Below, piece by piece: positions 17,713 to 25,730 of a stretch of 64,000 bases of DNA. The notes beneath the pieces were generated by a model that worked only from the letters and a program-made list of their open reading frames with translations, was not told the origin of the DNA and did not search any database. This stretch comes from Stella humosa. Lineage in GTDB: Bacteria; Pseudomonadota; Alphaproteobacteria; ATCC43930; Allostellaceae. Every line of letters begins with the position of its first letter. Within the stretch, counting starts at the first letter, position 1. The stretch spans positions 3,050,001-3,114,000 of the forward strand of contig NZ_AP019700.1 in assembly GCF_006738645.1 (NCBI RefSeq), in the 5' to 3' direction. A program made the position numbers and the translations under genes.

Positions 17713-18482
17713 GCCTGTTTGCTCTCCCTGGCCAGAACGGACAGCCACGTGCGTACCGCGGCTGCATCCGTGAAGCTTGGCGCGCGCGCGATGGCCGGGT
17801 GGATACCGACCGCCATCGCCAGCCCGCCCACCGCCTCCACCGCCGCAAACCCGTCCGCGTCGGTCACGTCGTCGCCGATGAAGACCGGGCGCCTGCCCGT
17901 GAACGGCGGACTGGCCATGAAGATCCCGACCGCGGTGCCTTTTGTGTGGTGGCGGTCGCGCAGCTCGCGCACCATCTTGCCTTCCAGCAGCTCGATCGCC
18001 CCGCCGGCGGCCTCGACCAGGCTGCGCAGCGCGCGGGTCAACTGGACCTCGGCCTCGGGCGCACGCCGGAAATGCACGGCGATCGCCGCCCCCTTCTCCT
18101 CCACCTCGACATTGGGCCAGACGGCCGCCAGCGCCCGCACTTCCGGCGCCAGGCCCGGCAGCACCGGGTCGATGCGGCCGGAATGGACCGCCCCCAGCGG
18201 GTCGAGCCGGATCTCGGCGCCGTGCTGGCCGGCCGCCGGCAGGACCAGCGGGGCGAACAGCCGGTCCAGCTCGGCCACCGTCCGGCCGCTGACGAGCGCC
18301 ATCGCCCCGCCGAGACCGGCGGCCAGCCGACGGAGATCCGGCCGCAGCGTTTCCGGCACGGTGACCGACTGGGGCTCGTCGGCTATGTCGAGAAGGGTCC
18401 CGTCGACGTCGAGAAACAGCGCCCAGGAACCGTCGAGAGCCGCGGGTGGGGCAAGCCAACCGCCATCATTCGCATTCATCAC
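17709..18482 (-). CDS. otsB: Trehalose-6-phosphate phosphatase
   Basis: HAD-superfamily phosphatase of 257 residues converting trehalose-6-phosphate to trehalose. HAD motif I is LFLDVDGTLL (Asp25 nucleophile, Asp27 acid), motif II VSGRT, motif III around MVRELRDRHHTKG, and motif IV FIGDDVTDADGF. First of three overlapping genes, otsB, GH15 and otsA. This operon order is common in alphaproteobacteria and is usually tied to osmotic, desiccation or general stress. Confidence 0.94.
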   Translation of the reverse strand: MMNANDGGWLAPPAALDGSWALFLDVDGTLLDIADEPQSVTVPETLRPDLRRLAAGLGGAMALVSGRTVAELDRLFAPLVLPAAGQHGAEIRLDPLGAVHSGRIDPVLPGLAPEVRALAAVWPNVEVEEKGAAIAVHFRRAPEAEVQLTRALRSLVEAAGGAIELLEGKMVRELRDRHHTKGTAVGIFMASPPFTGRRPVFIGDDVTDADGFAAVEAVGGLAMAVGIHPAIARAPSFTDAAAVRTWLSVLARESKQA

Positions 18483-18534
18483 CCATTGATGTCGCCCGAA
18501 CCGGCCCGCAGTTCAACCCTGTACCGGCCGCGAC

Positions 18535-19335
18535 CTAGGCGCAGCGCGCCGTCAGCCCGCCATCCACGACCAGCTCGTGGGCCGTGATGTAGCGCGCGTC
18601 GTCCGACGCCAGGAAGAGCGCGGCATTGGCCACGTCCCAGGCATCGCCCATGCGCCCCATCGGGCATTGGCGATGCCGCTTCTCGATCATCTGGTCGATG
18701 TCGCCGCCGGCATAGGCGTCGGGCAGGCCATGGCGGATCATCGGCGTGTCCATCAGGCCGGGCAGGATCGCGTTGCACCGGATGCCCTTGGCGGCATAGG
18801 CCAGCGCGATGCCCTTGGTCATCATGCCGACCGCGCCCTTGGTGGCGTAGTAGGAGATGTAGTCGATCCCCGTCCAGCGGATGCCCGCGATGGATGCGGT
18901 ATTCACGATGGCCCCGCCGCCCTGCCGCTCCATCACCGGCAGGACATGCTTGCAGACCAGGAACACGCTCTTCTGGTTGACGCGCTCGACCCGGTCCCAC
19001 TCCTCCTCGGGCAGATCGACCGCGCCCCCTACGACGGCGATGCCGACATTGTTGTGCAGGATGTCGATCCGCCCGAAACGCTCCAGGCAGGTGGCCACCA
19101 TGGCCCGCACCTGGTCGTGCGAGGACACGTCCGTGGTATGGGCGGCGGCAATCCCGCCCTCGCCCGCGATGATGGCGCAGGTTTCCGCGGCCGCGGTGCC
19201 GTTCACGTCGACCGCGAACACCGACGCCCCCTCGCGCGCGAAGAGGACGGCCGTCGCCTTGCCATTGCCCCATCCCGGCCCCGACGATCCCGCCCCGGTG
19301 ATGATCGCCACCTTGCCCGCCAGCCTGCCTGCCAT
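18535..19335 (-). CDS. SDR family NAD(P)-dependent oxidoreductase
   Basis: Classical short-chain dehydrogenase, about 266 residues. The Rossmann glycine motif is TGAGSSGPGWGNGKA, slightly longer than the usual TGxxxGIG; the structural NNVGIA (NNAG) motif, the catalytic Ser in VNTASIAG and the YYATKGA catalytic Tyr/Lys are visible. A terminal HELVVDGGLTARCA matches the family end. The frame is open to 19650 upstream, but ATG 19333-19335 gives the expected start (MAGRLAGKVAIITG). The substrate is not predictable. It diverges from an MmgE/PrpD gene. Confidence 0.9.
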   Translation of the reverse strand: MAGRLAGKVAIITGAGSSGPGWGNGKATAVLFAREGASVFAVDVNGTAAAETCAIIAGEGGIAAAHTTDVSSHDQVRAMVATCLERFGRIDILHNNVGIAVVGGAVDLPEEEWDRVERVNQKSVFLVCKHVLPVMERQGGGAIVNTASIAGIRWTGIDYISYYATKGAVGMMTKGIALAYAAKGIRCNAILPGLMDTPMIRHGLPDAYAGGDIDQMIEKRHRQCPMGRMGDAWDVANAALFLASDDARYITAHELVVDGGLTARCA

Positions 19336-19444
19336 TGCCCGACCTCGTTGGTTTTGGACGTTTCCCGCCCGCGACGATACGGGAGGGCAGCCGGATGCGG
19401 AAAGTGGCTGATGCCGCCGTGCCGTTCTGCTAGCCATTCGCCCC

Positions 19445-20959
19445 ATGATCGCCCATGACGTCCGCGTCCACCCCTCCGCCGCGCGGCTGCCGCGCGAAGC
19501 CCAACTCGCCTGGAAGATCGCCGAGGTCGCGACCGGCGGCGCCCCGGTCCTGCCGGAAGTGGCGGCGATGGCGGCCTGCCGTGTCGTCGACAACGCGGCG
19601 GTCGCACTCGCGGCCGTCAACCGCGGCCCGGTGGCGGCCGCCCGCGCCATGGCGCTGGCCCATCCCCGCGCCGGCGGCGCCAGCCTGTTCGGCCTGGCGG
19701 GCGATGTCCGGGTCGATGCCGAATGGGCCGCCTGGGCGAACGCGACCGCGGTGCGCGAGCTCGACTATCACGATACGTTCCTGGCCGCGGACTATGCCCA
19801 TCCGGGCGATTCCATCGCCCCCCTGCTGGCGGTGGCCGAGCAGACCGGGCGCGATGGCCCGGCGCTGGTGCGGGCGATCGCGGTTGCCTACGAGATCCAT
19901 GTGGCGCTGGTGAAGGCGATCTGCCTGCACGCCTACAAGAAAGACCATATCGCCCACCTGGCGCCGGCGACGGCCGCCGGCATCGGCGCGCTGCTGGGCC
20001 TGCCGACGCCGGTCGTGTTCCAGGCGGTGAACCAGGCCGTCCACCTCGCCTTCTCCACCCGGCAGTCGCGCAAGGGCGAGATCAGCTCGTGGAAGGCTTT
20101 CGTGCCCGGCTTCTCCGGCAAGCTGGCGATCGAGGCGGTCGACCGGGCGATGCGCGGCGAGGCCGCCCCCAGCCCGATCTACGAGGGCGAGGATTCGGTG
20201 CTGGCCTGGATGCTGGGCGGCCGTGACGACCGCTACACCGTCCACCTGCCCGCCCCCGGCGAGGCGCCGCGCGGCATCCTCGAGACCTACACCAAGGCCC
20301 ATTCGGCCGAGTATCAGGCCCAGGCCCTGATCGACGCCGCCCGCGAATTGGGCGGCCGGGTCGACCTGTCGCGTGTCGCCGAGGTGGTGGTGCACACCAG
20401 CCACCACACCCACTACGTCATCGGCACCGGCGCCAACGACCCGCAGAAGATGGACCCCGACGCCAGCCGGGAAACCCTCGACCATTCCATCATGTACATC
20501 CTGGCCGTGGCCCTCGAGGACCGGGCCTGGCACCATGAGCGGAGCTACACGGCCGAGCGCGCGCATCGCCCCTCGACGGTGGCGCTGTGGCGCAAGATCC
20601 GCACGGTCGAGGACCCGGAATGGACCCGCCGCTACCACGCCGCCGACCCGGCCGAGCGGGCCTTCGGCGGGCGGATCGCCATCCGGCTCGACGACGGCCG
20701 GGTGGTCGAGGCGGAGCGCAGCGTGGCCGACGCCCACCCGAACGGGGCCGCGCCCTGGCAGTGGCCGGACTATGTCGGCAAGTTCGACACGCTGACGGCC
20801 GGTGCGATCGACCGCGGCGAGCGCGACCGCTTTGTCGGGCTGGCGCAACGCCTGGCAACCCTGAGCGCTGCCGATGTGCGGACTCTCAACCCCCTGCTGC
20901 TGCCGGGACAGGTTGCGACGCCCCAGGTCGGACGCGGCATATTCGATTGGCGTACTTGA
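19445..20959 (+). CDS. MmgE/PrpD family protein (2-methylcitrate dehydratase-like)
   Basis: Cytoplasmic protein of 504 residues, close to the PrpD length. Family features: RVVDNAAVALAAV in the N-terminal helical domain, the conserved LDYHDTF plus HPGDSIAPLLAVAE, and the C-terminal domain with TVALWRKIRTVEDPEW and RIAIRLDDGRVV. Members dehydrate 2-methylcitrate, cis-aconitate precursors or related tricarboxylates. The gene stands alone, not with prpB or prpC, so the propionate pathway role is uncertain. Confidence 0.88.
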   Translation: MIAHDVRVHPSAARLPREAQLAWKIAEVATGGAPVLPEVAAMAACRVVDNAAVALAAVNRGPVAAARAMALAHPRAGGASLFGLAGDVRVDAEWAAWANATAVRELDYHDTFLAADYAHPGDSIAPLLAVAEQTGRDGPALVRAIAVAYEIHVALVKAICLHAYKKDHIAHLAPATAAGIGALLGLPTPVVFQAVNQAVHLAFSTRQSRKGEISSWKAFVPGFSGKLAIEAVDRAMRGEAAPSPIYEGEDSVLAWMLGGRDDRYTVHLPAPGEAPRGILETYTKAHSAEYQAQALIDAARELGGRVDLSRVAEVVVHTSHHTHYVIGTGANDPQKMDPDASRETLDHSIMYILAVALEDRAWHHERSYTAERAHRPSTVALWRKIRTVEDPEWTRRYHAADPAERAFGGRIAIRLDDGRVVEAERSVADAHPNGAAPWQWPDYVGKFDTLTAGAIDRGERDRFVGLAQRLATLSAADVRTLNPLLLPGQVATPQVGRGIFDWRT

Positions 20960-20979
20960 AAGATTTCGTCCGGCCCGGC

Positions 20980-21004
20980 GGAACAAAGGCCAGGTGACCC
21001 GGTT
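20980..21004 (+). promoter_or_regulatory. EcfG-type general stress promoter candidate
   Basis: GGAAC (20980-20984), exactly 16 bases, then GGTT (21001-21004). The consensus for the alphaproteobacterial general-stress sigma factor EcfG is GGAAC, 16-17 bases, CGTT. It lies 78 bases before the start of a small secreted protein gene. Confidence 0.5.
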
Positions 21005-21082
21005 GTCCACTCGAAGGCTTCCTCAGCGGTATTGCCGCAGAGGGTAGAAGCCAGAAGAATTGGATAGCCGAAAGGTCAGACC

Positions 21083-21604
21083 ATGAAGAAGACGTTGCTG
21101 TCCGCGACCGCCCTCGCCTTTGCCCTGGCCGCCCCGGCCGCTTTCGCAGCCCCCAGCATCCAGGGACATGGTCAGGGCGTTTCCGGCGTGATGCAGACCG
21201 CGCAGGCCACCACCCCGCAGCAGAGCCGCCCCGGCACCGCCGAGCAGGGCGGTCAGCGCAGCGGCGATGCCGGCACGGCCATCCCGCCCACCAGCACGAC
21301 GGGCGCGCCGCGCACCGGCACGGCCACGATGCCGATGCCCAGCACGATGCCGGGCGCAGTGCCGGGGACCGATCCGACCAAGGCCAACGAGACGGGCAGC
21401 GGCAATCGCGCCGGTGACTCGGGCTCCAAGGAACTGCCGACGACGCCGGGTTCCGGCGCCCAGCCCTCGGCCGGCACCGCGATGCCGGGCGTGACGGCGC
21501 CGGGCCAGACCCAGCCGACCGACGCCAAGCCCAGCGAGTCCGGCCAGCGCGTCGGCGACCCGGGCACCGCGGAGCCGCAGAACAAGCCGCGTCCGCGCAC
21601 CTAG
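21083..21604 (+). CDS. Small secreted, disordered Pro/Thr/Gly-rich protein
   Basis: I do not recognise a known domain. The product has 173 residues: a strong signal peptide (about 1-23, cut after AFA), then a low-complexity mature part rich in Thr, Pro, Gly, Ala and Ser with no cysteine and no membrane segment. A degenerate motif recurs three times: GQRSGDAGTA (about 57-66), GNRAGDSGSK (107-116) and GQRVGDPGTA (154-163). It is probably a disordered periplasmic or extracellular protein. An EcfG-like promoter upstream suggests stress induction. A hairpin (21619-21649) follows the stop. Confidence 0.72.
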   Translation: MKKTLLSATALAFALAAPAAFAAPSIQGHGQGVSGVMQTAQATTPQQSRPGTAEQGGQRSGDAGTAIPPTSTTGAPRTGTATMPMPSTMPGAVPGTDPTKANETGSGNRAGDSGSKELPTTPGSGAQPSAGTAMPGVTAPGQTQPTDAKPSESGQRVGDPGTAEPQNKPRPRT

Positions 21605-21618
21605 GCGCACCAGAACCC

Positions 21619-21649
21619 GCACCGGCGCCCGCAAAACGGTCGCCGGTGC
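21619..21649 (+). terminator. Terminator-like hairpin
   Basis: GCACCGGCG (21619-21627) pairs perfectly with CGCCGGTGC (21641-21649), 14 bases after the stop of the secreted protein gene. There is no T-run, so it may only stabilise or partly terminate. A second inverted repeat based on CCGGACGG/CCGTCCGG lies just downstream, between the convergent genes. Confidence 0.45.
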
Positions 21650-21706
21650 AGCACCCGGCCGGACGGTTTCCCCAGACCGCCCGGCCGGACTGCGTGCCGT
21701 CCGGGG

Positions 21707-22909
21707 CTAGATGGTCCCGGCAGCGCGCAGCGCCGCCAAGCGGTCAGCGTCGACACCAACGCGAGCCAGGATCGCCGCCGTATGCTCGCCCAGTTCCGGC
21801 GCGGCCGTACGGATGGAGCCCGGCGATTCCGAGAGCCGCGGCACGACGTTGTGCATCGGCACGCTGCCCATCTCGGCATCGGGCAGCTCGACGATGATCT
21901 GGCGGGCCTGGACGTGCGGGTCCTCGAGGAACTGGTCGATGTCGTAGATCGGTGCGGCCGTCACCTCGTGCTTCTCGAAATGCGCCATCACCTCGACGAA
22001 GTCGCGGGCAGCAATGAAGTCCCGCAACGGGGCCTCGGACTCGTCCGGGATCTTGATGCGGTCGGCATTGGTGCGGAAGCGCGGATCCTGGATCATGTCC
22101 GGGCGCCCGACCGCGGCATAGGCCCGCTCGGCCATGGACTGCATCGAGGCAGAGATGGCAACCCAGCGGCCGTCGCGTGTCTTGAAAGCGTTGCGCGGCG
22201 AGGCGGTGCGAGACTGGCTGCCGGTGCGCTGGGCGATCTTGCCGGTCAGTTTGAACTGGGCGGCCTCCGGCCCCAGGATCGAGACGATCGGATCAAGCAG
22301 CGGCAGATCGATGACCTGTCCCTGCCCCGTCTGGTCGCGATGCTTGAGCGCCACCATGACCGAGAAGGCGCCATAGAGGCCCGCGATCATGTCGGCCATG
22401 GCCAGCGGCGGCAGCACCGGCGGCCGGTCGGCGAAGCCGTTCTTGGCGGCAAAGCCGGACACGCCCTCGACCAGCGTGCCGAAGCCCGGTCGCTCGCGGT
22501 AGGGCCCATCCTGCCCCCAGCCGGAGACGCGCACGAGGACGAGGCCCGGGCGGATGGCGTGCAGGACATCCGGCCCCAGCCCCATCTCCTCCAGCGTGCC
22601 CGGCCGGAAGTTCTCGATCATGACGTCGGCCGTGGCCAGGAGCTGGCGGAACAGCGCCTTGCCCTCCTCGCTGCGCAGGCTGAGCGTCAGGCTCTTCTTG
22701 TTGCGGCCATAGACCTTCCAGTGAACGCTGAGGCCTTGCGTGCGCCAGTCGCGCAGCGGGTCGCCCTTCTTGGGATCCTCGACCTTGATCACCTCGGCGC
22801 CATAGTCGGCCAGTTGCAGGCTCAGCATGTTGCCGGCGACCAGGCGCGACAGGTCGAGCACGACCAGCCCGTCGAGCGGGCCGGTCGCTTCGGGATGGAA
22901 CGGGATCAC
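21707..22909 (-). CDS. CaiB/BaiF family CoA-transferase
   Basis: Family III CoA-transferase of about 400 residues moving CoA between carboxylic acids. Recognisable blocks: LDGLVVLDLSRLVAGN, LADYGAEVIKVEDPKKGD, GRNKKSLTLSL, ADVMIENFRPGTLEEMGLG and RVSGWGQDGPY. The open frame extends far upstream inside the ATPase gene; the GTG at 22907-22909, which forms GTGA with the ATPase stop, is the likely start. It is the last gene of an Fbp-type ABC importer operon, which suggests that the imported compound is a carboxylate activated as its CoA thioester (inference). Confidence 0.9.
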   Translation of the reverse strand: MIPFHPEATGPLDGLVVLDLSRLVAGNMLSLQLADYGAEVIKVEDPKKGDPLRDWRTQGLSVHWKVYGRNKKSLTLSLRSEEGKALFRQLLATADVMIENFRPGTLEEMGLGPDVLHAIRPGLVLVRVSGWGQDGPYRERPGFGTLVEGVSGFAAKNGFADRPPVLPPLAMADMIAGLYGAFSVMVALKHRDQTGQGQVIDLPLLDPIVSILGPEAAQFKLTGKIAQRTGSQSRTASPRNAFKTRDGRWVAISASMQSMAERAYAAVGRPDMIQDPRFRTNADRIKIPDESEAPLRDFIAARDFVEVMAHFEKHEVTAAPIYDIDQFLEDPHVQARQIIVELPDAEMGSVPMHNVVPRLSESPGSIRTAAPELGEHTAAILARVGVDADRLAALRAAGTI

Positions 22910-24006
22910 GCTTCGGGTGCCTCCTCGCCGGCGAACACCAGGGCGGCACCCGGCGGAACATGAACCTGTACGCGCCCAACCGGCAGCTCGCGGGCGGTCT
23001 CCACCCGCAGCAGGGTCGCGCCGACCTCGAGATGGTACATCCAGCGCGAGCCGAGATAGGAGCGCTCCACGATGTTGGCGTCGAGCAGCGAGCCATCGCC
23101 GGGGGAGGGCTCGCCCGTCGCCAGCACGGCGATCCGCTCGGGCCGGATCGCGATCGTCACCCGTTGGCCCGATGTGATGCCGGGCCGCAGGCCGAGCTGG
23201 ATGACGTTGTTGCCGCCATCCAGGCGGATCGAGAGCGCGTCGCCCGTCACGCCCTCGGCGGTACCCTTCAGGAAGTTGCTGGAGCCGATGAAGTCGGCCA
23301 CGAACGGGTCGGACGGCTGCTCGTAGATGACGCGCGGCGTGTCGAGCTGGGCGATGCGGCCCTCGCGCATCACGGCGATGCGGTCCGACAGCGCCAGCGC
23401 CTCGATCTGGTCGTGGGTGACGTAGATCGTCGTCAGCCCGACCTTCTTGGTAATCTGCGCCAGCCACGTCCGCGCCCGCTCGCGCAGCTTGGCGTCGAGG
23501 TTGGACAGGGGCTCGTCGAGCAGCAGGATGGTCGGGCGATAGACCAGCGTGCGCGCCAGCGCGACGCGCTGCTGTTGCCCGCCGGAAAGCTGGTGGGGAT
23601 AGCGCGCCGCATAGGGCTGCATCTCCACCAGCGCCAGCGCTTCGTCGACCCGCTGCGCGCGCTCGGCCCCGCGCATCCGCCGCAGCTTCAGCGGATAGGC
23701 GCAGTTCTCGGCCACCGTCATGTGCGGCCACAGCGCATAGGACTGGAACACCAGCCCGCAATTGCGCCGCTCCGGCGGCAGGAAGGCCCCGGTGGCACTG
23801 TCGTAGAAGACGGTCTCGCCGACCCGGATGGAGCCGCCGTCGGGCCGGTCGAGACCGGCCACGGCGGCCAGCGTCGTCGACTTGCCGCAGCCGGACGGCC
23901 CCAGCAGGGTCAGGAACTCGCCGTCCGCGATCGTCAGGTCGATATGGTCGACGGCGACGACGGAGCCGAACTTCTTCAGCAGCCCCTGGATACGCACCTC
24001 AGCCAT
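22906..24006 (-). CDS. ABC importer ATPase (FbpC/PotA-like)
   Basis: ATP-binding subunit of 366 residues. Walker A GPSGCGKSTTL, signature LSGGQQQRVALART, Walker B ILLLDEPLSNLD, switch His in YVTHDQIEA, and a C-terminal TOBE domain (IAIRPERIAV). It overlaps the permease gene by 8 bases upstream and the CoA-transferase by 4 bases downstream, so all are translationally linked. Confidence 0.93.
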   Translation of the reverse strand: MAEVRIQGLLKKFGSVVAVDHIDLTIADGEFLTLLGPSGCGKSTTLAAVAGLDRPDGGSIRVGETVFYDSATGAFLPPERRNCGLVFQSYALWPHMTVAENCAYPLKLRRMRGAERAQRVDEALALVEMQPYAARYPHQLSGGQQQRVALARTLVYRPTILLLDEPLSNLDAKLRERARTWLAQITKKVGLTTIYVTHDQIEALALSDRIAVMREGRIAQLDTPRVIYEQPSDPFVADFIGSSNFLKGTAEGVTGDALSIRLDGGNNVIQLGLRPGITSGQRVTIAIRPERIAVLATGEPSPGDGSLLDANIVERSYLGSRWMYHLEVGATLLRVETARELPVGRVQVHVPPGAALVFAGEEAPEA

Positions 24007-25714
24007 AGATCTTCACTCCCAGCAGATGGCGCGCGCCGTAGACGAAGGCAAAGGTCAGCAGGACCTGGAAGGCCGCCAGCGCGGCGACCGGCCCGGCATC
24101 GCCCTGGATCCAGAAGCTCAGCAGCATCGTGCCGATGACCTCCGCCCCGGGCGAAATCAGGAAGACCGCGGCCGAGTACTCGCGGAAGAAGGCCACGAAC
24201 AGGATCGCGAAGGTCGAGAACAGGGCGGGCTTGATGAGCGGCAGCAGGATGCGGGTGGCGGTCGTCCACCAGTCCGCCCCCACCGTCCGCGAGGCCCGGT
24301 CGAGTTCGCGGCCGATCTGCAGCAGCATCGGCGACATGGCGCCGAAGCCGGTCGGCAGGTAGCGCATGATGTAGGCCAGCACCAGGATCCAGATCGTGTT
24401 GTGCAGCAGGCCCAGCGGCGGGAACAGCAGCATCGCCCACAGGAAGCCGATGCCCGCGACCAGCCCCGGCACCGCGCGCGGGTAGGTCGCGATGAATTCC
24501 AGCGCCCGGCCGTGCTTGAAGTCCGACCGGTGGACGATGATCGCCACCATGGCGACGAACAGCGTGCAGAGCGCCCCGCCGAACACCGCGATGCCGATCG
24601 TGTTGAGGATCGAGCGGATATAGGCGGGGTAGGAGAAGATCAGGATGAAGTGGTCGAGCGTCAGCACTTCCCAGAAGGGCAGCAGCGGCGTGAGGAAGCT
24701 CGTGAAGGCCCGCATCGTGACGCCGATCAGCGGGATGCCGACGGCCGCGACCAGGTAAAAGGCCATGCCGAAGAAGACCGGCCAGCGCCATACACCGAGG
24801 CTCAGCACCCGCGGGCGCGCGGCCTTGCCGCCCAGCGTGACGAAGCGCCCGGAATCGCGCAGCAGGCGGGCCTGCAGCCACAGGAGGAAGCTGACGATCG
24901 CCAGCAGCAGGGCGGCGGCGGCCCCCACCAGGCCGTAGTCCGGCGTGGCCGCGTCGATGCCGTGCTCGTAGAGATAGGTGGTCAGGAACTCCAGCCCCGC
25001 AGGTCGGCCGAACAGCAGCGGAATCGCCAGCAGTTCCAGCGCCACGGTGAAGTTCAGGATCACCGCATAGACGATGGCCGGCCGCAGCAGCGGAATGCTG
25101 ATCGACCAGAGCGCGCGGAACGGACTGGCGCCCGAGATGCGCGCGGCATCCTCCAGCGATGGGTCGGCGGCCTGGGTGGAGGCCACGCAGAAGAGATAGG
25201 TGATCGGCGCCTGCGCGATGCCGCAGATGATCGCCATGCCGTGGATCGTGTAGAGGTCCCACGGCGCATCGCCCAGGATCGAGGCGAGCGAGAGCGTGAT
25301 GTAGCCCGACGGGCCGTACATGACGCTGAAGCCGAAGCCCAGCACTAGGTGCGAGATGTAGAGCGGCCAGATCAGCACTTCGCCGATCGCGGCCTTGAAC
25401 GGCATGTTGGTGCGCCCGATGACGATGGCCGCGACGACGCCGACCACGGTCCCGATGATGGTGGTGAACGCCCCCAGCAGCAGCGTGTTCCAGATGACGC
25501 GCATGAACTGCGCGCTGCCGAACAGCTTCACATAGTTGTCGAGCGACAGGTTGCCCGAGCCGTCATAGAGCGGCCGGTCGCTGAACGACTGGTACAGGAT
25601 GGGGATCAGTGGGGCCGCGACCAGGGCCAGGGTCAGCGCGGCGATTCCCCACTGCGCCACACCGTCCCGCCCCGGCACGAGGGCCGGGGCGGGGGTCGCC
25701 GTCGTCATCGACAT
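23999..25714 (-). CDS. ABC importer permease with two fused permease domains (FbpB type)
   Basis: Membrane protein of 571 residues carrying two BPD_transp_1 halves, each with about six membrane segments. Two EAA loops are visible: LEDAARISGASPFRALW (near residue 190) and LDRASRTVGADWWTTA (near residue 475). This fused layout is typical of FbpB-like permeases of iron, thiamine or phosphonate-type importers. It lies between its binding protein and ATPase. Confidence 0.92.
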   Translation of the reverse strand: MSMTTATPAPALVPGRDGVAQWGIAALTLALVAAPLIPILYQSFSDRPLYDGSGNLSLDNYVKLFGSAQFMRVIWNTLLLGAFTTIIGTVVGVVAAIVIGRTNMPFKAAIGEVLIWPLYISHLVLGFGFSVMYGPSGYITLSLASILGDAPWDLYTIHGMAIICGIAQAPITYLFCVASTQAADPSLEDAARISGASPFRALWSISIPLLRPAIVYAVILNFTVALELLAIPLLFGRPAGLEFLTTYLYEHGIDAATPDYGLVGAAAALLLAIVSFLLWLQARLLRDSGRFVTLGGKAARPRVLSLGVWRWPVFFGMAFYLVAAVGIPLIGVTMRAFTSFLTPLLPFWEVLTLDHFILIFSYPAYIRSILNTIGIAVFGGALCTLFVAMVAIIVHRSDFKHGRALEFIATYPRAVPGLVAGIGFLWAMLLFPPLGLLHNTIWILVLAYIMRYLPTGFGAMSPMLLQIGRELDRASRTVGADWWTTATRILLPLIKPALFSTFAILFVAFFREYSAAVFLISPGAEVIGTMLLSFWIQGDAGPVAALAAFQVLLTFAFVYGARHLLGVKIYG

Positions 25715-25730
25715 CGGGCGGGTCCGGTTC

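Noticed and set aside
15901-18459. 852-codon frame suggesting a fusion upstream of the GH15 protein.
   Set aside because: The first 250 codons are the out-of-frame shadow of otsB; the GH15 domain begins at ATG 17712 with an ATGA overlap.
21707-23761. 684-codon frame suggesting an ATPase-CoA-transferase fusion.
   Set aside because: The N-terminal half is the out-of-frame shadow of the ATPase gene; the CoA-transferase starts at the GTG overlapping the ATPase stop.
23828-25348. 506-codon plus-strand frame opposite the fused permease gene.
   Set aside because: Low-complexity Arg/Asp/Gln-rich shadow; the minus strand has a well-defined membrane protein and coupled neighbours.
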